The position numbers were made by a program, and so were the translations under genes. From Tsuneonella rigui (GTDB lineage Bacteria; Pseudomonadota; Alphaproteobacteria; Sphingomonadales; Sphingomonadaceae), in NCBI RefSeq assembly GCF_003958625.1, contig NZ_RSEL01000028.1, forward strand, positions 229,501 through 293,500: 64,000 bases of DNA, written 5' to 3'. Shown one piece after another: positions 41,628 to 50,062 of this stretch. Below the pieces are notes generated by a model. The model searched no databases and was not told where the DNA came from. It saw only the letters and a program-made list of their open reading frames with translations. The stretch's first letter is position 1. Every line of letters starts with the position of its first letter.

Positions 41628-43519
41628 ATCGGCGAGGAGTACGCACGTTCCTGCGCCACCGCATCCTTCATCGCGTCGGCCGACAGCGTGAGGTGATAAC
41701 GCAGCGCGTCGAACAGCACCCAGCGCGGGGTCGGGATCTCGATCACGCGCACGTAGTAGAACGCCGACTGGCCGGCGCGGTACTCGGGATCGCGCCACAG
41801 CGCACGGAGCTGCTTGGCGCCGATGGTGTTGGTGTAGCTCGCCTTGGCCCGGTCGACCGTGTCGCCCACCGCCGGGACCTTGCCGCCCGACATCGGCCGC
41901 TTTGCCGCGTCGGACCAGACGACGTCGAACACCTTCTCGTGGCTCACGCCGCCCGCGTCGACCCAACCCTTGATCACCTGCACCCGGTCGAGATTGGCGC
42001 CGATCGGGTCCTTCAGCGCCTCGATCATGAACACCGGCGCCTTCCCGCCGTCAGCCAGCTCCCCGCCCATCGGCACGCCGCGCTTATATCCGGCCTGGAC
42101 CCAACCTTGGCCGCCGAAATCCTGCGGCGAAAAATCAAAGCCGCCGAACATCCGCACGGTCATGCGCGGGCCGGTGGTGGCATAAACCTCGCGCCGCTTG
42201 AGCGCGTCGAAGATCTCAGCCCGGGTGTTCGCCCTGGCCCACACCCCCGCGTAGCCGCCGGCGAGGTAGTGGTAGCCGAAGCGGCCCTGATCGGTGCCCA
42301 AGTTCTGCGGGCTCATCACCCGCTTGGGGCTCGGCTCGTTGCCGGTGTGCTTGCCGAAGAAGTTGTTCTCGTCCGCGGTCGGCAGGCCGGTGTGGCTGTC
42401 GGTCCCGCCGACCATGCCGAAGCGATAGGGATTGACCCCCGTCCGGGCCTCGATCGTGAGACCGCGCTTCAGCGCCTCGCGTACATAGTTGCCGCCGAAC
42501 ATGTCGGGCGTCGCCCGGCGGGTCAGCGGCAGGTTGCCGAGCTCCCATCCGGCGACGCCGAAGCTCGCGAACTCGTCGTTCGGCGAAAGGAACTTGTGCG
42601 CCTCGCTGTCGCCCTTGATCTGGGTCGCCTCGACCACCGGTTCGTGGCTCGCGCGGCGCCGCGCGTACTCGGCGGTCATTGGCCCGCCGCCGGGCATCGT
42701 CAGCTCCCACATCAGCCCGTTCGACACGTTGCCGTTGTGCGGAATCGCCAGCACGTGGCCGCCGGTCTTCTTCTCGTAGGCGTCCATGTAGTCCCACAGC
42801 TCGTCGACGTTGCCGCCGAGACCGGGGAACGGGCGGACCTGGCTGGTCTTCGCGCTGCCGTCGCGGAAGAGCACCACGCGGTGGAGGTTATTGCCGTCGG
42901 GCATCAGCGTGTATTCGAAGCCGCCGAGCGCGGTGAACTTTCCAGGCTCGTTGAAGCGGTCGATCGTCTGGAGGTGGCGGCGCCAGATTTCCTCGGTCGC
43001 CTTGGCCTGGTTGGCCGGATCGCGCAGCGCGGCGGGGAGCGTCCCATTGGCGGCGGCGGTGATGAGCTCCGCCACCGCGCGCTGCGATTGCTGCGGCCCC
43101 TCGTGCATCATGTCGTGCCACTTGCGCAGCGTCTCGTCGCGGATCAGCATCCGGGGCGCATCGTAGAGCCGCCGGGTCGCGCCGAGCCCGTCCGAGTGGT
43201 CGGCGATGACGAGGAAATCGAGCGGCCGTTCGAGCTGCGCGGGCACCCCGGTGCTCGAGATTACCTTCTCGCCGCGCGCGAACCGCAGCGCGTCCTCAGG
43301 GCCGAGGCGCGCGCCGAAGCCGAAGGCGTCAATCGAATTGTCGGTGTGGAGGTGGGTGTCACCCCAATAGACCCGCTCAGGGTATGCCGCGACCGGCACG
43401 GTGCCGGTCCCGTCGCCGCTCGCCGCCGGGCTCGATCCGCCCGCCGTTACCGTCATATCGCAGGCAGTCAGCGTCAGCAGCAGCGCGCTCGCGCCGAGCA
43501 GGTGTCGCAAATGGCGCAT
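41603..43519 (-). CDS. DUF3604 family lipoprotein (PHP-like metal-dependent fold)
   Basis: A 638-residue exported protein. The signal MRHLRHLLGASALLLTLTAC carries lipobox LTAC. The mature domain opens VYWGDTHLHTDNSIDAFGFG, whose GDxHxH resembles the metal site of PHP-superfamily hydrolases. Further His/Asp motifs include VIADHSDGLG, LAIPHNGNVSNG and GGTDSHTGLP. This order is diagnostic of DUF3604. The reaction is unknown. It heads a tight operon with an isomerase and a HupE-like protein. I recall the same trio in other proteobacterial genomes, so the three products probably act together at the envelope. Confidence 0.88.
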   Translation of the reverse strand: MRHLRHLLGASALLLTLTACDMTVTAGGSSPAASGDGTGTVPVAAYPERVYWGDTHLHTDNSIDAFGFGARLGPEDALRFARGEKVISSTGVPAQLERPLDFLVIADHSDGLGATRRLYDAPRMLIRDETLRKWHDMMHEGPQQSQRAVAELITAAANGTLPAALRDPANQAKATEEIWRRHLQTIDRFNEPGKFTALGGFEYTLMPDGNNLHRVVLFRDGSAKTSQVRPFPGLGGNVDELWDYMDAYEKKTGGHVLAIPHNGNVSNGLMWELTMPGGGPMTAEYARRRASHEPVVEATQIKGDSEAHKFLSPNDEFASFGVAGWELGNLPLTRRATPDMFGGNYVREALKRGLTIEARTGVNPYRFGMVGGTDSHTGLPTADENNFFGKHTGNEPSPKRVMSPQNLGTDQGRFGYHYLAGGYAGVWARANTRAEIFDALKRREVYATTGPRMTVRMFGGFDFSPQDFGGQGWVQAGYKRGVPMGGELADGGKAPVFMIEALKDPIGANLDRVQVIKGWVDAGGVSHEKVFDVVWSDAAKRPMSGGKVPAVGDTVDRAKASYTNTIGAKQLRALWRDPEYRAGQSAFYYVRVIEIPTPRWVLFDALRYHLTLSADAMKDAVAQERAYSSPIWLIPHKT

Positions 43520-43586
43520 GGGCCCTCCCCCCTTGCCGCGACCGGGGAGCAGCTTCTCTTGCTAATCTATGTTCGTCAAGCCGCCG

Positions 43587-44384
43587 TCAGAGCGGCTGCG
43601 CGATCAGTGCGCGGTAGTCGCCGAAGGTGATCGCGGATAGGCTGTCGGCCAAGCCGCATTCGCCGGCTGCGATCGTTTCTCCCGCCAGCGTGACCGGGCC
43701 ATCCACCGGAATGACCAGCAGCGGCTTGTCGCCGTAGCGCGCGGCGGTCGCTGCGTTGGGCGCGCCGTCGAGCCGGTCGAGGCGGAAGTGCGGACCATCG
43801 ACCAGCTGGATGTCGCCGCGCTCGGGCACATGCCGCCGCAGCGCCGGATCGTGCGGCCCGCCATTCGCGACCGCGATCCCCTCGTCGAGGTGCAGCTCGC
43901 GCGGGCGACCGTAGTCGTACAGGCGATAGGTGATGTCGGAGTTCTGTTGCACCTCGATCAGCGACAGTCCCGCGCCGATCGCGTGCACCGTCCCTGCGCT
44001 GAGATAAATGAAGTCGCCAGGCTTGACCGCGTGCCATTCGAGCAGGTCCTCGATCGAACCGTCGAGCGCTGCCGCGCGCATCTGCTCGGGTGAGACTTGC
44101 TCCTTGAACCCGACCGCGAGCTTGGCGCCGGGTTCGGCGGTCAGCACCAGCCAGCATTCCTCCTTGCCGCGGCTGCCCGCGGGTGCCTGCGCGTCCGATG
44201 GGTGGACCTGGACCGACAGCGCCTCGCTGGTGAAGAGGTATTTGACCAGCAGCTCCGGCAGTTCGGCCGGCGGCTCGAACCAGATCTCGCCGATGCGCTG
44301 ACCCTCCGGCGCGGCAAAAGGCGGCGGCAGGTGGTCCTGGCCCCACGGCTTTTCGACCGACTTGGTGGGGAGTGCCCGGCTCAT
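43587..44384 (-). CDS. manA: Class I mannose-6-phosphate isomerase
   Basis: Interconverts fructose-6-phosphate and mannose-6-phosphate, feeding GDP-mannose synthesis. A 265-residue protein from ATG 44384 (GAGGTGG upstream); the in-frame extension to 44471 is basic and atypical. Zinc-site blocks of the cupin fold are present: SVQVHPSDAQAP (QxH), KEECWLVL (E) and SAGTVHAIGAGLSLIEVQQNSDITYRLYDYGR (H and the R/Y catalytic end). This is the short alphaproteobacterial form, lacking the C-terminal domain of the 390-residue E. coli enzyme. It follows manC by 10 bases in the same operon. Confidence 0.9.
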   Translation of the reverse strand: MSRALPTKSVEKPWGQDHLPPPFAAPEGQRIGEIWFEPPAELPELLVKYLFTSEALSVQVHPSDAQAPAGSRGKEECWLVLTAEPGAKLAVGFKEQVSPEQMRAAALDGSIEDLLEWHAVKPGDFIYLSAGTVHAIGAGLSLIEVQQNSDITYRLYDYGRPRELHLDEGIAVANGGPHDPALRRHVPERGDIQLVDGPHFRLDRLDGAPNAATAARYGDKPLLVIPVDGPVTLAGETIAAGECGLADSLSAITFGDYRALIAQPL

Positions 44385-44394
44385 TGCCACCTCG

Positions 44395-45429
44395 TCATTG
44401 ATTAGCCGCCCCCGACAGCTTGCCCACGAGCTGCGCGCCGGCCGCGCTGGTGACCAGCACCTCGTCGCCATCGACCACCACGATCACGTCATCGAGCCCG
44501 ATGACCGACACGCGCGGGCCGTCTGTTTCGACGAGGACGTTGCGGCACTCGACCAGCTCGACTTGGCCCGAAGTGCGATTGCCCGCCTCGTCGCCCGGCC
44601 GCGCATCGCGCAGGGCTTCCCAGTTGCCGATGTCGGACCAGCCCATGTCGGCAGGGACAACCGCCGCGCGGGTGGTGTTCTCCATCACCGCGTAGTCGAC
44701 CGACTCGCCGGAGATGTCGGCAAAGGGTTCGGCCGCGGGATGGAACTGCTGACCCTCGTAGCGCCCACCGGCGACCGCCTTGCGTACCGCCTCCGCCATC
44801 GCGGGCCGGTGCTGCTCGAGCTCGTCCATGAACGCGCCCGCGCGGAAGGCGAAGATGCCGCCGTTCCAAGCGTGCCCGCCCTCGGCAAGGAAGCGCTCGG
44901 CGGTGGCCCGGTCAGGCTTCTCGACGAAGCGGTCGACGCGGTTGCCGCCTTCGATTTTCTCGCCGGTGCGGATGTAGCCGTAGCCGGTCTCGGGCCGGTC
45001 GGGCGCGATCCCGAACGCGACCATCCAGTCCTCGGCGGCAAGCTTGGCGGCGGCGCGCGCGGCCGCGGTGAAGCTCGCGCTATCGGCGATGTGATGGTCG
45101 CTCGGGCACACCAGCATGATCGAGTCCTTGGGCAGCAGCGCGGCGGCGAGGCCGATCGCGGGCGCGGTGTTCTTGGCCGCAGGCTCGACGATCACCGTCG
45201 CGTCCTCGCCCGCCTGCTCGGCGATATGCTCGATGTGCGCGGACCCTGCGACGATCACCGGTTCGGCAAAGTGGTCCTCGTCGAGCCAGCGGTCGAGCGT
45301 CGCCTCGAACAGCGTGCGGTCGCCGACCAGCGGCAGGAAAGGCTTGGGCTTGGCCTTGCGGCTGCGCGGCCACAGGCGCGTGCCGCTGCCGCCGCACAGG
45401 ATGACGGGGTGAATGGTGGGTTCGCTCAT
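44395..45429 (-). CDS. manC: Mannose-1-phosphate guanylyltransferase
   Basis: Makes GDP-mannose from GTP and mannose-1-phosphate. A 344-residue protein with nucleotidyltransferase motif PVILCGGSGTRLWPRSRKAKPKPF near the N-terminus, VEPAAKNTAPAIGLAA and MLVCPSDHHIAD. The sugar-binding FVEKPDRATAERFL, NGGIFAFRAG and DMGWSDIGNWEAL are also present. The start is ATG 45429 (GAGGTGG 4-10 bases upstream); a GTG nine bases earlier is possible. The C-terminal isomerase domain found in fused ManC/AlgA is missing, and a separate manA follows. No phosphomannomutase is seen in the window. Confidence 0.93.
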   Translation of the reverse strand: MSEPTIHPVILCGGSGTRLWPRSRKAKPKPFLPLVGDRTLFEATLDRWLDEDHFAEPVIVAGSAHIEHIAEQAGEDATVIVEPAAKNTAPAIGLAAALLPKDSIMLVCPSDHHIADSASFTAAARAAAKLAAEDWMVAFGIAPDRPETGYGYIRTGEKIEGGNRVDRFVEKPDRATAERFLAEGGHAWNGGIFAFRAGAFMDELEQHRPAMAEAVRKAVAGGRYEGQQFHPAAEPFADISGESVDYAVMENTTRAAVVPADMGWSDIGNWEALRDARPGDEAGNRTSGQVELVECRNVLVETDGPRVSVIGLDDVIVVVDGDEVLVTSAAGAQLVGKLSGAANQ

Positions 45430-45451
45430 GATCGCCACCTCAACGCTCCGG

Positions 45452-46762
45452 TCACACCATAAGTTGCAGCAAATCGTCGATTTTCACCGTCGCGAAGCCG
45501 ACGGAGCTGTCGGAGATTCCGTAGGGCACGAACAGCCGCTCGCCGACCTTGAGCGCGCCGCAGGTATAGACCACGTTGGGCACGTAGCCCGAGCGGTCGG
45601 CATTCTCGGCGGTCAGCACCGGTTCCTTGGTTCGGCCGATCACCTTCGACGGATCGTCGAGGTCGAGCAGCGCCGCGCCGAGCGCGTACTTGCGCATCGC
45701 GCCGACGCCGTGGGTGAACAGCAGCCAGCCCTTGTCGGTCCTGATCGGGCTGCCGCAGTTGCCGATCTGGATGAACTCCCACGGGAACTTGGGCTCCATC
45801 AGCAGGGCGCCCTCGCTGTCCCACCGGTCGATCCGGCGCGAGCGGAGGAGATAGAGGTTCTTGCCGTCCTGCCGGCCGACCATCGTGTAGTACCCGCCGC
45901 ACTTCTCGGGAAACAGCGCCATGCCCTTGTTGCGGCCCGCACGCCCCTCGATCGGTTCGAGCAGGAACCGGCGGAAGTCCTCGGTCCGCAGCAGTTCGGA
46001 GCGGATCGTCTTGCCCGAATAGGCGGTGTAGGTGCCGATCCATTCGTAATCGCCGTTGCCGTGCTGGAAGCGGACCAGCCGCAGGTCCTCGAGCCCGCCG
46101 CTCTGCTGCTCGGTGATCGGGAAGATCACCGTGTTCGAGAGCGAGCTTTCCGGGTGGCGGTGCACGGTCACGCCGCGGTCCGCATCGTAGAGACTGGCGT
46201 CATCGAGCTCGACCGAGGTCGCGAAGGCGCTTTGCGGCCACAGGTCGAACGTGCCGTCGGGGTGCGCGATACCCTCGCGGAACACGATCGAGCTTATGTG
46301 CCCCTCGCCCACCGCGCGCAGGGACATTACGAAGCGCACCGCGCCGCCGAGACAGCCCGACTGGTCGGGATGCGGCACGATCGACGGGTTCATCAGCGCC
46401 GCGGCCGAATAGGTATATTCGTGGCAGAAGTAGGCGCCGATGAGCTTGCGCCGCATCGGCGAGAAATCACGCTCGCCGAGGTGCAGCGACGCTTCGACCT
46501 CCTCGAAGCGATCCTTGAACATCGCCTCGGTCTGCCAGTGGCGTTCCTTGAAGTCGGTGAGCACTTTGCGGTACTCCTCGCGCACGCGGTTCTCGCTCAG
46601 CGCGGCGACGTCCTCGACCAGCCGCAAAGCGCGGTTGCTGCCCGAGCGGGCCGCCTGCCAACCGAGATGGAACGGCCGCAGCACGACCCGCGACGGGTCG
46701 GCGTGAAGCCGCGTTTCAAGTATATGCAAGGGGCCGTTGGCCGTCCTTGTTTCGGTGCTCAA
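45452..46762 (-). CDS. Glycoside hydrolase family 130 (beta-mannoside phosphorylase-type)
   Basis: A 436-residue cytoplasmic five-bladed propeller enzyme. N-terminal helical extension (about 1-100) is followed by GH130 blades: NPSIVPHPDQ, GLEDLRLVRF, MALFPEKCGGYYTMVGRQDG, PWEFIQIGNCGSPIRTDKGWLLFTHGVG and RSGYVPNVVYTCGALKVGERLFVPYG. Family members phosphorolyse or hydrolyse beta-1,2- or beta-1,4-linked mannosides to mannose-1-phosphate, which would connect directly to ManC. The start is TTG 46762, with GGGGAA upstream, overlapping the glycosyltransferase gene by 47 bases. Linkage specificity cannot be read from sequence. Confidence 0.88.
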   Translation of the reverse strand: MSTETRTANGPLHILETRLHADPSRVVLRPFHLGWQAARSGSNRALRLVEDVAALSENRVREEYRKVLTDFKERHWQTEAMFKDRFEEVEASLHLGERDFSPMRRKLIGAYFCHEYTYSAAALMNPSIVPHPDQSGCLGGAVRFVMSLRAVGEGHISSIVFREGIAHPDGTFDLWPQSAFATSVELDDASLYDADRGVTVHRHPESSLSNTVIFPITEQQSGGLEDLRLVRFQHGNGDYEWIGTYTAYSGKTIRSELLRTEDFRRFLLEPIEGRAGRNKGMALFPEKCGGYYTMVGRQDGKNLYLLRSRRIDRWDSEGALLMEPKFPWEFIQIGNCGSPIRTDKGWLLFTHGVGAMRKYALGAALLDLDDPSKVIGRTKEPVLTAENADRSGYVPNVVYTCGALKVGERLFVPYGISDSSVGFATVKIDDLLQLMV

Positions 46763-49082
46763 CCAACTTCCCCGCAGCGCCGGACTTCGAATCGCCGGCC
46801 ACGTCGGGGGCGAGCGCTAGCATGGAATAATGCCCGAGTTGAAACGCGAGGATCGATTCCGCCCCGCAATTCATATTGGCGCCGCGCGGGGTCAGGCCGT
46901 CGCGGCAGCGGCCGCTCTCCATATCCGCCAGCACCACCCCGCGGTCGTTGGCGCCGAAGAACCAGCGCCAGGCCGCCGTGCCGTGCTCCTGCCAGCGCTT
47001 GTCGCCGGTCGCGCGGTAGGCGCTGAGCGCGGCGTCGATCGCGGCGTGCGCCTCGAGCGGCTGCTGGTCGAACGGTAGCTGCGCGTATTCGCGGCCGAAC
47101 GTTTCCGAACCGATCGGGCGGAAATAGCCGTCGGCGGCGGTTTGCCGCTCATTGATCCACGCGAGCGTTTCGAGCCCGATCTCGGTCCAGCTCTTGTTGC
47201 CGAGCGTCTCGCCCGCCTCGATCAGCGCTTGCGGCAGGCGCGGATTGTCGTAGCCGAGCACCGCCTCGAACCACGCCCAGTCGGGCCGCCGCGCGCCGCC
47301 GAGCAGGCGTTCGAGGAACTCCGCGCCGTCGCGCAGCGCTTCGGCCGACGGAGCGTGCGGGCGGGCGCGCAGCATTGCCGCCGCGCCGAGCATGACGAAC
47401 GCGACCGTGCGCGGGCTCTCGCTCTTGGCGATCGCCGGCAGGGTCTGGTCGTAGAGCTGGATCGCCCAGTCGCGGATGTCGGGATCGCTGCTGTCCTGCG
47501 CGGTGCGGCCAAGGGTCCAGATCGCGCGGCCATTGGAATCTTCCGAGCCCAGGTCCTCGCACCACGACCGGTCGAAGCGCATGAAGTTGCGGAAGCCCTG
47601 CTTGTCGGGGTTCCACGCATCCTGCACGAACGCGGCGTAGGTCATCGCCAGGCTCTGGCGCTCGTGCGGGTCGAGGCCTTGCGCCTGGTTGACCAGCATC
47701 AGCGCACGGACATTGTCGTCGAGGCAGTAGCCGTGGCGGCGATCGGGGATGATGCCGATCGCGTGCTGGTACATGCCGGTGCCGTCGCTCATCGCGCGCA
47801 CCGCGTGGAACGACGGCCGTGCGCGCGGCGCTTCGCGCGCCGGGTCGGCGACCGCGTGCTCGATCAGCGCGGCGGTGGCGGCAGCGAAGCGCGGCCAGAT
47901 CGTCTCGCGCCCGCGGGCATAGGCGCGTGCCTTCATCGCCGCGAGCGCATAGGGATCGTCGAGCAGGCCGCACACGGCCTTTGCGATCGCGTCGGGCGAA
48001 TTGGGCTCGATCAGCACCCCGACCCCGTCGGCAAGCAGTTCGCTGGCATGGACGTAGGGGGTCGAGACCACCGCCTTACCGAGCGCGACGGCATAGCTGA
48101 GCGTACCGCTGGTCGACTGCTGCAGCCCCGGATAGGGGGTCAGGTAGATGTCGCACGCCTCGAGCTGGTCGAGCAATTCGTCGGTTTCGACGAAGCTTTC
48201 GTCCCACTCGATCGCGTCCGCCACGCCGAGTCGTTCGGCGCAGGCCTTGAGGCCCTCCCGGTAGCTCTCGCCGTCGCGCGCGACGAGGTTGGGGTGCGTC
48301 GCGCCGACGATGCGGTAGAGCACGTTCGGATGCCGCTCCAGGATCGCGGGCAGCGCCTCGATCACCGTCTCCAGTCCCTTGCCCGGGCCGAGCAGGCCGA
48401 ATGTGGTCAGCACCGTCTTGCCGGCGAGCCCGCGGCGGGCCTTGAACTCTTCCTCGCGGCCGAACGGACGGTCCGGCGCGCCGTGCTCGATCACCTCGAC
48501 CACGTGCGGCGGGGCATCGTAATTGCGCAGCAGCAGGTCGCGCGAGCGCTGCGACATGACCATGATGCGCGACGCGCGCTCGACCAGGTGCTCGAGGATG
48601 CGGCGCTGGTTCTCGGACGGGTTGGTCAGCACGGTATGGCAAGTGACGATCAGCGGCGCGGCGAGGCGGTCGACGAAATCGCACACCAGTTCGCCGTCCG
48701 CGCCGCCGAAGATGCCGTATTCGTGCTGCAGCCAGACCGCGTCCGCGCCGCTCGCGTTGATCGCGTCGGCCGCGCGGGCGTAGGCGGCGGTGTCGGCGCG
48801 GTCGATCGTGCCGGCAACGCCCCGATAGGCGATCTCATCCCCGGCATCGTCGAGCGCCCAGACATCGACGTCGATCTCGGGCCGGAAGCGGGCGAGCTGT
48901 TCGGTGAGGTCGGCGGTGAAAGTCGCGATGCCGCACTTGCGCGGCACATAGTTGCCGACCACGGCAAGCCGCCGCGCCGGACGCGCCGAGCGAAAGGTGA
49001 TCAGCTCGGTTGCCGAGCGGCTCTCGGGCTGGGAAAATACAAAAGCATCGGCGCGGCGTGCGTCCACTGAAGCAATCCCCAT
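46716..49082 (-). CDS. GT4 glycosyltransferase fused to an alpha/alpha-barrel domain
   Basis: A 788-residue cytoplasmic protein. Residues about 35-420 are a GT-B family 4 glycosyltransferase: VVGNYVPRKCGIATFTADL, VWLQHEYGIFGG, GLLGPGKGLETVIEALP, YLTPYPGLQQSTSGTLSYAVALGKAVVSTPY, with the donor Glu region in LADGVGVLIEPNS. Residues about 430-770 form a helical glycosidase-like barrel: AIGIIPDRRHGYCLDDNVRALMLV, GRAIWTLGRTA and RCRDGLTPRGANMNCGAESILAF. Partnered with GH130, manC and manA, it likely builds and trims a mannoside from GDP-mannose. A role in an intracellular beta-mannan is inference. It is the first gene of the operon; 159 bases lie upstream. Confidence 0.88.
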   Translation of the reverse strand: MGIASVDARRADAFVFSQPESRSATELITFRSARPARRLAVVGNYVPRKCGIATFTADLTEQLARFRPEIDVDVWALDDAGDEIAYRGVAGTIDRADTAAYARAADAINASGADAVWLQHEYGIFGGADGELVCDFVDRLAAPLIVTCHTVLTNPSENQRRILEHLVERASRIMVMSQRSRDLLLRNYDAPPHVVEVIEHGAPDRPFGREEEFKARRGLAGKTVLTTFGLLGPGKGLETVIEALPAILERHPNVLYRIVGATHPNLVARDGESYREGLKACAERLGVADAIEWDESFVETDELLDQLEACDIYLTPYPGLQQSTSGTLSYAVALGKAVVSTPYVHASELLADGVGVLIEPNSPDAIAKAVCGLLDDPYALAAMKARAYARGRETIWPRFAAATAALIEHAVADPAREAPRARPSFHAVRAMSDGTGMYQHAIGIIPDRRHGYCLDDNVRALMLVNQAQGLDPHERQSLAMTYAAFVQDAWNPDKQGFRNFMRFDRSWCEDLGSEDSNGRAIWTLGRTAQDSSDPDIRDWAIQLYDQTLPAIAKSESPRTVAFVMLGAAAMLRARPHAPSAEALRDGAEFLERLLGGARRPDWAWFEAVLGYDNPRLPQALIEAGETLGNKSWTEIGLETLAWINERQTAADGYFRPIGSETFGREYAQLPFDQQPLEAHAAIDAALSAYRATGDKRWQEHGTAAWRWFFGANDRGVVLADMESGRCRDGLTPRGANMNCGAESILAFQLGHYSMLALAPDVAGDSKSGAAGKLVEHRNKDGQRPLAYT

Positions 49083-49199
49083 GGTTAAAGCTGACGGAAA
49101 GAGTCGGGGGCTTAACGGCGGGGAAGCGTTCTAGTTCCGCTGCGACGCACAATCGTCGCGCATTTCGCGCGACTCAACACTTTGCTAATTCATGATAAT

Positions 49200-49214
49200 T
49201 TCCGCAGCGCGGAA
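49200..49214. promoter_or_regulatory. Short perfect inverted repeat upstream of the mannoside operon / downstream of tonB
   Basis: TTCCGC (49200-49205), AGC and GCGGAA (49209-49214) form a 6-bp palindrome in an AT-rich stretch (49180-49240) between tonB and the GT4 gene, both leftward. It could be part of tonB termination or an operator of the mannoside operon. No T-run follows. This 159-base gap otherwise shows nothing recognisable. Confidence 0.3.
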
Positions 49215-49241
49215 TCATAATGCTGCGCCTGCTAACATGGG

Positions 49242-49961
49242 TTAGAACCAGCGTTGGCGCCAGTAGAATGGCGCGGCCACCGGATTACCCGCCGCATCGG
49301 TCGCCGGCTTGAACCGCAAGCGCTGGACGACCAGGCGGCAGGTGATCGCGTCCGCCTCGGGATCGGGGCTGGCCCGGAATACGCTGCAGTTCGAGGCCCG
49401 GCCGTCGGTCCCGACAGTGACCTTGACGATGACCTCGGTGCCCACCCGCGCCTGCCTCCCGCCGGGTGGCGTGGGATAGTCGCGCGCGTTGCTGATCGCT
49501 CCGCCGATCCACACCGGCTTGGTCGCAATCCCGCCGCCCTGGCCCGATCCGCCGCTGCCGCTGCCCGTGCCGCTCCCGGTGCCGCCAGCACCGGTGCCGC
49601 TACCGGCGTCCCGCGCACCCGCTGTATCCGCCGACCCGGTCGAGCTTGCGCGCGGCGCGGGCGGCGCCGGCTTGACCACCACCTTCGGGACCGGCGCCAC
49701 GGCCGCCTTGGGCACGGCCTTGCGGCCTTCCTCGCCGGACTTGCCGCTGTCGGGCTCGGCCTGCGGGGGCGGAGGCGGGGGCGTGACGGGAACGGTGACG
49801 GTGAAGCTTTCCAGCACCGCCTGCTCGACCGAAGCGGTCGCACCCGGCGCGAAGGCCTTCGCCAGCGCATAGATGCCGAGCAGATGCAGCAACACGATCG
49901 CGACCAGCGTCGCCGGCCGGGGCTTGCGCGATGCGGTGGTAAAGGTGCCCTCGCTGGCCAT
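49242..49961 (-). CDS. tonB: TonB family energy transducer
   Basis: A 239-residue inner-membrane protein that passes proton-motive force to outer-membrane receptors. Cytoplasmic head (about 1-16), one helix (TLVAIVLLHLLGIYALAKAF), then a Pro-rich stretch (VPVTPPPPPPQAEP, VVVKPAPPAP) and a long Gly/Ser/Thr linker (residues about 115-150). The C-terminal TonB domain (about 155-239) has GTEVIVKVTVGTDGRASNCSVFRASPDPEAD and LRFKPATDAAGNPV, ending RQRWF. It lies 100 bases downstream of a large TonB-dependent receptor on the same strand, past a strong terminator hairpin, so it may have its own promoter. ExbB/ExbD are not in the window. Confidence 0.93.
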   Translation of the reverse strand: MASEGTFTTASRKPRPATLVAIVLLHLLGIYALAKAFAPGATASVEQAVLESFTVTVPVTPPPPPPQAEPDSGKSGEEGRKAVPKAAVAPVPKVVVKPAPPAPRASSTGSADTAGARDAGSGTGAGGTGSGTGSGSGGSGQGGGIATKPVWIGGAISNARDYPTPPGGRQARVGTEVIVKVTVGTDGRASNCSVFRASPDPEADAITCRLVVQRLRFKPATDAAGNPVAAPFYWRQRWF

Positions 49962-50002
49962 CGCGCATCAACGATATCCCTGCGCGGGGCGTTCCACAAA
50001 CG

Positions 50003-50039
50003 AACGGCGGCGCTCCCGCGAAGGAGCGCCGCCGCCGTT
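50003..50039 (-). terminator. Intrinsic terminator of the TonB-dependent receptor gene
   Basis: On the minus strand GGCGGCGCTCC and GGAGCGCCGCC pair over 11 bp around a TTCGCG loop, followed by the T-rich GTTCGTTTG. It begins 24 bases after the receptor stop at 50063. The stem strength, tetraloop-like turn and trailing T-rich tract fit Rho-independent termination. Confidence 0.75.
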
Positions 50040-50062
50040 AGCCATTCGCTCTCGCGAAGAAA

